This document shows positions 33,560 to 40,973 of a DNA stretch of 64,000 nt, in pieces. The notes beneath the pieces are model-generated. The model saw only the letters and a list, made by a program, of their open reading frames with translations. It made no database searches and had not been told where the DNA came from. Both the position numbers and the translations under genes were made by a program. The DNA is taken from positions 1 through 64,000 of the forward strand of contig CABRHH010000006.1 of NCBI GenBank assembly GCA_902470695.1. The letters are read 5' to 3'. How positions within the stretch are numbered: the first letter of the stretch is position 1; the number at the start of each line of letters is the position of its first letter. The DNA comes from an uncultured Collinsella sp. GTDB lineage: Bacteria > Actinomycetota > Coriobacteriia > Coriobacteriales > Coriobacteriaceae.

Positions 33560-35143
33560 CTACGCTTCGATACCGGCAGGCATCTCGGCCCTGCCTGCCA
33601 CCAAGTCTTTGAAGGCCTCGGTGACCTGTGGAACGGATAGGCCCACAACAACCTGGTACGCGTCACCGTTGCGCACCACCCCTTTAGCTCCCCACTCTTG
33701 GAACGCAGCGTCATCCTTCACAAGCGCTTGATCGATAACCGAAACGCGCAGGCGCGTCATGCAGTTCGTAACGGAAACGATATTGCCGGCCCCACCGAAG
33801 GCAGCCAGATAGCCTGCCGCCTCGTCAATGAACGCGGCACGGGCTTCTTTGCCCGCCGCCATCTTCTCGCGGTAATCATTCTTGGTATGGAACTCGATAG
33901 CCTCTCCTCGACCAGGAGTCTGGAAATCGAACTTGAGAATGAGGTATCGAAAAACCAGGAAGTAAACGGCAATGGAGACAGCACCGATAACGAACATCAC
34001 CACGTACGACATCATGTGATTCTGCGCCATCGGAATAATGTTCTTGGCAAAGATGTCAATCAAGCCGCCACCCATATCGCCAGACAAACCGAATGCGTAT
34101 TGAATGGTGGCAAACGTAGCCGCCAAAACGGCATGCACAAAAAACAGTACCGGAGCAACAAATAGGAACGTGTAATCAAAAGGCTCGGTAATACCGCAGA
34201 GCGCAGCGGTGATGACGCCGGGGATGCACAGCGCGAGCATCTTCTTGCGGTTTTCTTTACGAGCCGTAGAGAAAAATGCGAGAGCGATTCCGGGAATTCC
34301 GAAGAAGTTCGACAAGCCCTGAAGCTGGAACCCTCCGGCAGGAAACAGGGCCGTCAGGCTATCGGTCGAAGACGCGAACTCTTGAAGATGCCCCACCCAG
34401 TAATATGTGATACCGCCCTCGACCACCGCCGGACCGTATTGAAACGGCGAGTAAATGAAATGATGCAAACCGGTGGGGAGCAGGGCCTTCTCGAGAAATG
34501 TGTATAGCCAGACACCGACAAGGCCCGCATTCGACATAAAGTACTGCAGGGAATTGATGCCACCTTGGATGGCAGGCCACACCAGGCAGAACACAAGCGC
34601 AAGTACCAACATGACTGGAAAACCTACAGCGGCAACGAGGGCAGACCCTTGGAAAATACCAAGCCACTCGGGCAGGCGCTTATTGAAGAAACGGTTGTGC
34701 AGTATCACGATTACCCCAGCGACCAGAATCGCCCCAAGGAAGCCCGTGTCGAGCGTATCGATGCCGCCGATAGCCTTGACGCCTGTTTCCGCAGCGGCAA
34801 GATCAACGTTGAAAAAAGACCCAAAAGAAGTCAGCAAATTGCTAATAAATACGTTAAACGTCATGTAGAGCACGAAGGCTTCGAGCGCCGCACGCCCCTT
34901 CGCCTCGTTGGACAAGCCGTATGCCAGGCCGATTGCGAACAAGATTTCCATGTTATTGAAAACCGTCCAGCCACCATTGGCTATCGTGTTCCAAAAACCG
35001 CTCCACGCAGATCCGTCACTGGCGATCTCGCCAACTATCAGAGGATTGGTCAGAACCGAGGTGATAGCAACAACGATTCCCGAAAACATGAAGAACAAAA
35101 CGGGCGTCAACATCGCAGCACCGAACCGCTGGAATTCTGCCAT
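33560..35143 (-). CDS. PTS alpha-glucoside EIICB permease (GlvC/MalP-like)
   Basis: Sugar-specific PTS permease of 527 residues. The EIIC domain (1 to about 430) begins MAEFQRFGAAMLTPVLFF and includes GLHHFIYSPFQYGPAVVEGG and GITEPFDYTFLFVAP, all close in pattern to maltose/alpha-glucoside permeases of the GlvC type. The EIIB domain (about 450-527) has its Cys in SVTNCMTRLRV. No EIIA is present. I prefer the ATG at 35143 (AAGGG seven bases upstream); a GTG at 35179 with AAGGAG ten bases upstream is an alternative. It is the first gene of a two-gene operon with the GH4 enzyme 60 bases downstream. Confidence 0.9.
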   Translation of the reverse strand: MAEFQRFGAAMLTPVLFFMFSGIVVAITSVLTNPLIVGEIASDGSAWSGFWNTIANGGWTVFNNMEILFAIGLAYGLSNEAKGRAALEAFVLYMTFNVFISNLLTSFGSFFNVDLAAAETGVKAIGGIDTLDTGFLGAILVAGVIVILHNRFFNKRLPEWLGIFQGSALVAAVGFPVMLVLALVFCLVWPAIQGGINSLQYFMSNAGLVGVWLYTFLEKALLPTGLHHFIYSPFQYGPAVVEGGITYYWVGHLQEFASSTDSLTALFPAGGFQLQGLSNFFGIPGIALAFFSTARKENRKKMLALCIPGVITAALCGITEPFDYTFLFVAPVLFFVHAVLAATFATIQYAFGLSGDMGGGLIDIFAKNIIPMAQNHMMSYVVMFVIGAVSIAVYFLVFRYLILKFDFQTPGRGEAIEFHTKNDYREKMAAGKEARAAFIDEAAGYLAAFGGAGNIVSVTNCMTRLRVSVIDQALVKDDAAFQEWGAKGVVRNGDAYQVVVGLSVPQVTEAFKDLVAGRAEMPAGIEA

Positions 35144-35387
35144 CCCGATGCGATGTCCCTTGTTTTCACCAGCAGCCACAGCGAACCATCTCCTTATGCC
35201 ATGGAGCGCACCGCTCCATCCGTACACGCCCGCTCGGTTATCATCAAGGTGGATATCTTGATTCTACGTGCTGATTTTTCGTTCACTTACGTGATATGAA
35301 GTCACAAATCCGTGAATATTCACGGATTTGCAATTGAAAGAAGAGCAGATTGGTACGCTTGTGCAATAACCATTCCAAGGAGGGGTC
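35144..35387. other. divergent promoter region of the alpha-glucoside island
   Basis: About 244 AT-rich bases between the permease gene and the RpiR gene, holding the promoters of both and a perfect 26-bp palindrome listed separately. Confidence 0.6.
35305..35330. promoter_or_regulatory. perfect 26-bp palindrome, likely RpiR operator
   Basis: Half-site CAAATCCGTGAAT followed directly by its exact reverse complement. It lies about 60 bases before the RpiR gene and about 160 before the permease start, the place expected for the binding site of a dimeric regulator controlling both directions. Confidence 0.85.
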
Positions 35388-36131
35388 ATGGGAGACGACC
35401 GCAGCGACCGCGTGGCGAAGCTGTTTCCAACAACCAGGTTTACAACCACCGAGCACGACGTCGTCCTCTACTTGCTCGACCATGCAAACGATGCATCGGG
35501 CGTTTCGATCCGCAAAGTTGCACAGTCGTGCTTCACCAGCATGACTACCGTTACGCGCGTATCAAAAAAGCTCGGTTACAGCGGATTCCGCGAAATGGTT
35601 TACGATTTTCGGGCGCGCGCCGTCGATCAAGGACAATCAATCATTTCCTCCAATGAGCTGCGCGCGACCCTCACCTACAACAATGAGCACCTCGAGAGCT
35701 TCTGCCGCATCCTAGATCGTAAAGAACTTATTGGCCTGAAAGGCGAGGGATACTCTCATCTGATTAGCGAGTACATGCAGCATAAGCTGCTCGGTCGCGG
35801 TCATCCCGCGGTCGAGCAAAGCTATCTTGACTCAGACCAATTCGCCGCCATGATGGATGGCCGGCTATCCATGATGATCGTTGTCTCAAAATCTGGGCGC
35901 ACGCCAGCATCGGTCTGCGCAGCGCGTGAATGCGCCAGTCGAGACATACCCGTTGCGGCGTTCGTTGGCAATGGGAACAATCCAGTTTCAGCTGCAGCCG
36001 ACATGATCTTCCTCATTGACGACGATCAACCCCTCGATTCGACGAACAGCCGTCCGGGCAGCTTCACCGGGTGCTGCATTCTCGCGTTCGAGCGGCTCCT
36101 CTTCAAGTACGAGCATGAACGGGGGCGATGA
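35388..36131 (+). CDS. MurR/RpiR-family regulator of the alpha-glucoside genes
   Basis: Regulator of 247 residues. The N-terminal 80 residues form the RpiR HTH domain (VSIRKVAQSCFTSMTTVTRV followed by KKLGYSGFREMV); residues about 100-235 form a SIS-like sugar-phosphate domain with MMIVVSKSGRTPASV. The ATG has AAGGAGGGG four bases upstream. The set GH4 enzyme, GlvC-like permease and RpiR regulator is the same as the Bacillus glv/mal operon, in which the regulator activates maltose use. Here it is divergent from the operon with a strong palindrome between. Confidence 0.9.
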   Translation: MGDDRSDRVAKLFPTTRFTTTEHDVVLYLLDHANDASGVSIRKVAQSCFTSMTTVTRVSKKLGYSGFREMVYDFRARAVDQGQSIISSNELRATLTYNNEHLESFCRILDRKELIGLKGEGYSHLISEYMQHKLLGRGHPAVEQSYLDSDQFAAMMDGRLSMMIVVSKSGRTPASVCAARECASRDIPVAAFVGNGNNPVSAAADMIFLIDDDQPLDSTNSRPGSFTGCCILAFERLLFKYEHERGR

Positions 36132-36172
36132 CGCGACGCGCCATAAAGCAGCCGCGTTAACCCCGCGCGCAA

Positions 36173-36335
36173 TTTGGGGACGGGCAAAAGCAAAACACCC
36201 CGTCCCCAAACGAAAACGCCGAGGCGGCCAGATGCCGTCTCGGCGTTTCGCAACAGAATTGAGGGGCGAAGCGAACCGACCGCGCCCGAAACGACCCCGT
36301 CCCCAACGCGAGAAACGAAACGACCCCGTCTCCAA
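36173..36335. repeat. repeat cluster, hairpin plus two reverse copies
   Basis: TTTGGGGACGGG (36173-36184) and CCCGTCCCCAAA (36199-36210) form a perfect 12-bp hairpin 40 bases after the RpiR stop and may act as its terminator. Reverse copies of the GGGGACGGGGTCGTTTCG repeat follow at 36288-36306 and 36314-36335. This cluster closes the alpha-glucoside island on its right side. Confidence 0.88.
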
Positions 36336-36359
36336 ACGGGTGCGCCCGATCGCGGGGCG

Positions 36360-37544
36360 CTATGCGCGGGACGCCTCGATCATCGTGCGGACCGTGGCCT
36401 GCAGCTCGGTGAGGTTCTCCTCCGAGGGGATCCACTGCTGCGTCACCACGGGCACCGGCAGCTGGAACTTCGCGTTCTCCAGCTCGGCATACACCTGCTT
36501 GGGGCCGAGCGGCGCCCAGCCGTAGGAACCGAACGCCAAACCGATGCGCTGCTCGTTTTTAGGCGACAGGCCGCGCATGTAGGTGAGGAAGCTCGCGATC
36601 GTGGGCAGCATGTTGGAATTGAGCGTCGGCGAGCCCACGGCCACGTAGCGCGCATCGCACATGTACAGCATGATGTCGGAGATATGCGTCTCCTTGACAT
36701 CGAGCAGCTGGGCCGAAATGCCCTCGGCGATGAACGCGTCGCAGATCTCGCGCGCCATGGCCTCGGTGGAATGCCACATAGAGTCGAACACCACGACGGC
36801 CTTCTCCTCGGTCTGATAGGTGGTCCAGGCCTCGTAGCGCTCGAGGATCTCGGCGATATGCGAACGCCAGATGCAGCCGTGGCTCGGAGCGATCATCTTG
36901 AGCTCCAGGCCGCGCACCGCCTCGAGCGCACGGTGCGCCTGCATCCCATAGGGCCACACGATGTTGGCGTAGTACTTCTTGGCCTGCTTGAACACCTCGC
37001 ACAGGTCGTTCTCGTCGTCGAAACGCTTGGTGGTGGCGTAGTGCTGGCCGAACGCATCGTTGGAGAACAGGATCTGATCCACATCGGAGTAGGTGACCAT
37101 GTTGTCGGGCCAGTGGACCATGGGCGTGGTCACGAAGCTCAAGGTGCGCTCGCCGATGCACAAGGTGTCGCCGCTCTTGACCGGCGTAGCCTCGATACCG
37201 AAGTGCGCCTGCACCTCCTTGACGCCCGCGCCGGCACTCGCATAGATTTGTGCGTTCGGGGCGACACGGTGAATCACGGGCAGGGAGCCGGAGTGGTCCA
37301 TCTCCACGTGGTTGGTGATGACGACGTCGATCCGGGACGGGTCGACCACCTGGGAGATGCGCTGCACGAGCTCGTCGGAAAACGTCGCCTTGCACGTATC
37401 GATGAGGGTGATCTTCTCATCCATGATGAGATAGGCGTTGTAGGTAATGCCGCGCTCGGTGGTATAGCCGTGGAACAGGCGCTCATTCCAGTCGATGCCG
37501 CCGACCCACCAAACCTTCGGAGCGATCTCGATCGCGTTCAGCAT
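36360..37544 (-). CDS. fprA: flavodiiron protein (FprA-type oxygen/NO reductase)
   Basis: Cytosolic A-type flavoprotein of 394 residues that reduces oxygen to water or NO to nitrous oxide in anaerobes. Residues 1-250 form a metallo-beta-lactamase-like diiron domain with the ligands His79, Glu81 and Asp83 in HVEMDHSG, and further His ligands in MVHWPDNM and APSHGCIW. Residues about 255-394 are a flavodoxin-like FMN domain (VVFDSMWHSTEAMA). The open frame extends about 70 codons upstream, but the ATG at 37544 has AAGGGA and gives the standard N-terminus. It is transcribed alone and is likely an oxygen-defence gene. Confidence 0.94.
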   Translation of the reverse strand: MLNAIEIAPKVWWVGGIDWNERLFHGYTTERGITYNAYLIMDEKITLIDTCKATFSDELVQRISQVVDPSRIDVVITNHVEMDHSGSLPVIHRVAPNAQIYASAGAGVKEVQAHFGIEATPVKSGDTLCIGERTLSFVTTPMVHWPDNMVTYSDVDQILFSNDAFGQHYATTKRFDDENDLCEVFKQAKKYYANIVWPYGMQAHRALEAVRGLELKMIAPSHGCIWRSHIAEILERYEAWTTYQTEEKAVVVFDSMWHSTEAMAREICDAFIAEGISAQLLDVKETHISDIMLYMCDARYVAVGSPTLNSNMLPTIASFLTYMRGLSPKNEQRIGLAFGSYGWAPLGPKQVYAELENAKFQLPVPVVTQQWIPSEENLTELQATVRTMIEASRA

Positions 37545-37658
37545 GCCGAATCCCTTCTGCTCACATGCGTTTTTGGTTCGCTCAGCATGATAGCATTCAC
37601 GCGAAACCGCAATGCGTACGCACCAGCCGTTGCGGCGAATCGGCATGAAGGAAGCATG

Positions 37659-37700
37659 CGGCCGCGCCCGGGCAAGCGGCATCCCGCCCGAGCGCGGCCG
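37659..37700 (-). terminator. hairpin after C69 dipeptidase gene
   Basis: GC-rich inverted repeat (CGGCCGCGCCCGGGC and GCCCGAGCGCGGCCG, near-perfect) just after the C69 stop on the minus strand, followed by a pyrimidine-rich CTTCCTTC. Probably the transcript end. Confidence 0.55.
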
Positions 37701-37720
37701 ATCCCGCCGATATGGGCGCA

Positions 37721-39856
37721 CTACGCGCGGCGACGCCTCCGGACGCCGGCCGCCGCACACGCAGAGCCCGCGGCGGCCAGCGCGACCAGCGCTGCGGTGC
37801 CATCACCGGTTGCCGGCAGGCGGCCACCCGCGCCGGCGCGCTTCCCGCCAGGTTTCACGGTCGTGCCCGTGCTCCCCGAGGTGCCCCCGGCATCGATCTG
37901 CTGCTTCGCGGTAACCGCAACCGTCGCCTCCTCGGAGACGGTCGCAAGCCCCGCCGCATTCGTCACCTCGACCCGGTAGACGGTCTCGCCGGCGCGCGAG
38001 GTGTCGATCGACATCGCCGCGGACGTCTCCCCCTCGATCGCCTCGAAGTTACCCTCCGCGGAGGTGCGCCGGAACCACTGGTAGCGCAGCAGCCCGTCGG
38101 TACCCGCCGTGGCGTCGTCGGCCGTAGCCTCAACCGACACCGTCACCTGCCCGGTCCCCTGCTCGCGGCTCAGGGACGCCGGCTGCGTCACGATCTTCGG
38201 CGCCACGACGGCGGCTGCATACAGCAGCGGCGTCTTCACCGCGCCGTTCTCGGCATCAAAATCGCTCGGCACGAACGCCTCGCTCGTATCGCCCGCCTTG
38301 ATATAGGCCCGCAGCTCATCGAGCATCGCCTTGCACTTGGTATAGGACTGCTCGGTCACCTGGGCGAACAGCGTGTTGGCGAGCTGGGAGCGCCGATCGG
38401 CCGGAACCGCCTGCACGATCTGGTCGACACGCTCCTGCTGCGCGATGATCGAGCGCTGCAGCGCATCGAGGTAGCCGCGCACACCGGCGGCGCAGCTGGC
38501 GCGGTTGTTGTACGCCAGCGTGTTGATGTCCATCATCACGTAGTCGAGCACCTGGCCCGGCTCCGGCTCAAGCGCCTGCGCCACGCTATCCGCGGTCTGC
38601 TTGCCCTGGTGCGTGTCGGAAAACTCCGTCGACAGCGGGTAGTACGCCTGGTCGACCTCGGTCAGCACGGCGGAATAGCTGGGCAGAAACAGGCTGAACT
38701 CAGCACGGGACAACGCCGTCCACTGCACCGTGGCGATCTCGGTCGGCAGGCCGGAGCGAATCTGGAAGATGTGGTTCTCAACCGTGCGGTTGTTGCCGAT
38801 GGCATACAGGCTCTGATTGAGGTTCGCGTTCAGGCCCTCCTGCTGCTCGCCGCGCGCCGCCAGCGAGCGCAGCGCCGTGAACGTATCGACGCGCATGCCC
38901 GGCGCGAAGGACAGCTGCGGGTCGGCGATGCTCGCCACCTGGCCCTTCTCGTTCACCGTGAAGTCGGTGCCGGCGGCAAGCGATGCGCCGAAATACGCGC
39001 GCCCCTGAGCATAGCGGGTATTCTGCCCCGGACCGCTGTTGGCCTCGCCGTAGGTGGCGGCGATGTTGGGAGTGCCGTCGTCGAAGGTCTTGAGCAGGCC
39101 CGCCTCCTGGGGCATCTTCACCACATCGGCCGAATGCAGGCAGACGGTCTCGTCATCCAGGTCGACCTTGAACTGCAGGTTGCCCATGTTCGGGTTGACC
39201 GAGACATCGTGCGCCCCCATCTTGAGCGCCAGCCACTGATGGCCGGACAGCATCTGGAACAGCCAGGTCTCCCCGCTATCCGCAATGATGACCTGGTTGC
39301 ATTCGCACGCGCCGTACTGGTCGATGATCTGCCCCAGCAGCAGGCACCCCTCACGCGCCGTTGCCGCCTCGCCCAGCACCACATCGGTCAGGGTGTACTC
39401 GCCGATACCCGCGGTATTCCCCTGGGGATTATCGGGGTTGCACAGCGGATCGATGGCGGCGATGCCGTCGTTGTAATCGGTCGACAGCGTTGCCGAGACC
39501 GACACGCCGCGCTCGTTGGTCCCTGCCTCGGAGTAGGAGAAGTCATGCCCATCCCAGTCGCTGGCCAGGTCGCGCGCATAGGTGTAACGGTAGGTGGTCC
39601 CGGCAAACGTCCGGCTGAAGTCCGATTCCTGCGAGGTGTACGTGGGGTTCGTACGCGGCTCCTGCACGCCGAAGGCCTTGGCGTGCCGCGGCGCGTAGTC
39701 CTCCGACCGCCCCACATAGGTGTCGCCCGTGGTGGTGTGCTCCGAGCCCACGTAGACCTGCGTGCAGGCGAGCGTCTGCACCGGCAGGGCCACCAGCGCC
39801 GCAGCAACCAGCATTCCTGCGCCCGCGCACCTCCTCAGCACATGCCGAATGTTCAT
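37721..39856 (-). CDS. sortase-anchored C69 family dipeptidase
   Basis: Cell-surface N-terminal-nucleophile dipeptidase of 711 residues. A signal peptide (residues 1-30) ends just before Cys31 in ACTQVYVG, the expected catalytic nucleophile once the leader is removed. The C69 domain runs to about residue 560 (TYVGRSEDYAPRHAKAF, NERGVSVSATLS, ECNQVIIADSGETW). An Ig-like domain follows (about 575-665). The C-terminus has LPATGD, a hydrophobic span and an RRRRR tail, which is a sortase signal. The start at 39856 has AAGGA seven bases upstream. Likely releases amino acids from dipeptides outside the cell. No sortase gene is nearby. Confidence 0.92.
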   Translation of the reverse strand: MNIRHVLRRCAGAGMLVAAALVALPVQTLACTQVYVGSEHTTTGDTYVGRSEDYAPRHAKAFGVQEPRTNPTYTSQESDFSRTFAGTTYRYTYARDLASDWDGHDFSYSEAGTNERGVSVSATLSTDYNDGIAAIDPLCNPDNPQGNTAGIGEYTLTDVVLGEAATAREGCLLLGQIIDQYGACECNQVIIADSGETWLFQMLSGHQWLALKMGAHDVSVNPNMGNLQFKVDLDDETVCLHSADVVKMPQEAGLLKTFDDGTPNIAATYGEANSGPGQNTRYAQGRAYFGASLAAGTDFTVNEKGQVASIADPQLSFAPGMRVDTFTALRSLAARGEQQEGLNANLNQSLYAIGNNRTVENHIFQIRSGLPTEIATVQWTALSRAEFSLFLPSYSAVLTEVDQAYYPLSTEFSDTHQGKQTADSVAQALEPEPGQVLDYVMMDINTLAYNNRASCAAGVRGYLDALQRSIIAQQERVDQIVQAVPADRRSQLANTLFAQVTEQSYTKCKAMLDELRAYIKAGDTSEAFVPSDFDAENGAVKTPLLYAAAVVAPKIVTQPASLSREQGTGQVTVSVEATADDATAGTDGLLRYQWFRRTSAEGNFEAIEGETSAAMSIDTSRAGETVYRVEVTNAAGLATVSEEATVAVTAKQQIDAGGTSGSTGTTVKPGGKRAGAGGRLPATGDGTAALVALAAAGSACAAAGVRRRRRA

Positions 39857-40281
39857 CGTGCCGTCCTTTCTCCCACGCGCATGGCAGCGCCACGCGCGAA
39901 CAATAGGCAGATCACCCGGCCATGCCGCTTCATGCGCCATGCAGCCGGCCCCGCATACGCGAGAGCATCCGCTTCCCCTCGACAGCTCCGTGCATTCAGC
40001 TATCCATGGTGCCATACTCTGCATATGCATGCACCGCTTCCCCGTGAAGGGTCGAAAACGGGCGGCGAACGGACGATGTGCTTGCAGCACCCTCCACCTG
40101 CAAGGCTTCTGTTGAATACCCCTGGGCATCACAGTAAAACGGGGCCGAGACGCCTCATGACGCCTCGACCCCATATCCAATACTGCTTTTTGCTCGAGCT
40201 GGAAGTACGACTGCCAATACCTGCGACTAACAGCCGCACGCCAGCTGCGCGCCCGCACAGCAGGGCAATGCGACCGTGTAT
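39857..40281. other. intergenic before the OrfA-like gene
   Basis: About 425 bases. It includes the C69 promoter region, a small inverted repeat CTTGCAG/CTGCAAG (40081-40104) and the hairpin listed at 40136-40172. The space is where an OrfB transposase partner for the adjacent OrfA-like gene would be expected, but no such reading frame is present. Confidence 0.55.
40136..40172 (-). terminator. probable terminator of the OrfA-like gene
   Basis: On the minus strand GGGGTCGAGGCG pairs with CGTCTCGGCCCC (two mismatches) and is followed by GTTTTA, about 110 bases after the stop. Confidence 0.6.
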
Positions 40282-40710
40282 CTACTCGGACGCCTTCGCA
40301 TCCCCGGACTCGCCCGCCTGCTCACGCTTGTGCTTGGGTTTGACCCCGCGCGGCTTGTTGATCAGCGCCTCGGCGCCGTGCTCGCGGTACTGGCGGCACC
40401 AGGTTTTCACCGAGGACTCGCTCGGGATCCCGTGCTTCACCATGACCTCGCGCACCGTCATCCCGTGCTCCAAGCGATCCTGCACAGCGGAGAGCTTGAG
40501 CTCGTATGGATACACGCGGTGCTTGGCACCCGCATTCATGACCGCCGCGGTACCGCCCACGGCGTACGAGCGCGCCCACTGGCGCGCCGTAGCCTCGGGG
40601 ATACCGAGCTTCGACGCAAGTGCCCGGTGCCCCGCGCCGGACGCCAAAATCCTGACCGCCTGGCGACGAATCTTGGCATCGTAGGCCCGGCCGACTCTCT
40701 CCTCTGCCAT
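40282..40710 (-). CDS. orphan IS3-type OrfA-like double HTH protein
   Basis: A 142-residue DNA-binding protein with two helix-turn-helix units: residues about 12-60 (ALASKLGIPEATARQWARSY) and about 65-115 (VREVMVKHGIPSESSVKTW, LINKPRG). This is the pattern of OrfA from the IS150 branch of the IS3 family. The catalytic OrfB is absent and no terminal inverted repeats were found, so it is either the remnant of an insertion sequence or a domesticated regulator. The reading frame is intact and has a good ribosome site (AGGTG) and probable terminator, which argues for continued expression. The C-terminal tail is Lys/Glu-rich. Confidence 0.75.
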   Translation of the reverse strand: MAEERVGRAYDAKIRRQAVRILASGAGHRALASKLGIPEATARQWARSYAVGGTAAVMNAGAKHRVYPYELKLSAVQDRLEHGMTVREVMVKHGIPSESSVKTWCRQYREHGAEALINKPRGVKPKHKREQAGESGDAKASE

Positions 40711-40973
40711 AGCGCTTCACCTCTGAACCTTTGAACGCACTCAAAATGAGACCCAACGTTTCATGATTCTTGCATAGTATCACGTTCTCACACGTTTCCC
40801 ATCGGTTCAGCGGGAAATGTAGAGGAGGCACCTCCGCATCACGACTTATACAAGGACAAACGCGTCAGAAACCATATAAAACGGTTTTGCATATCGCCCT
40901 CCACCTTGAATTTGTCTCAAGCTTGACCGCATATTGACCCCCACCGGGCGCGCCCGCAGCGCCGTATGCGGCC

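Noticed and set aside
37712..40684. A 990-codon open frame on the plus strand
   Set aside because: Antisense to the C69 dipeptidase and OrfA-like genes, whose motifs, starts and signals are clear on the minus strand.
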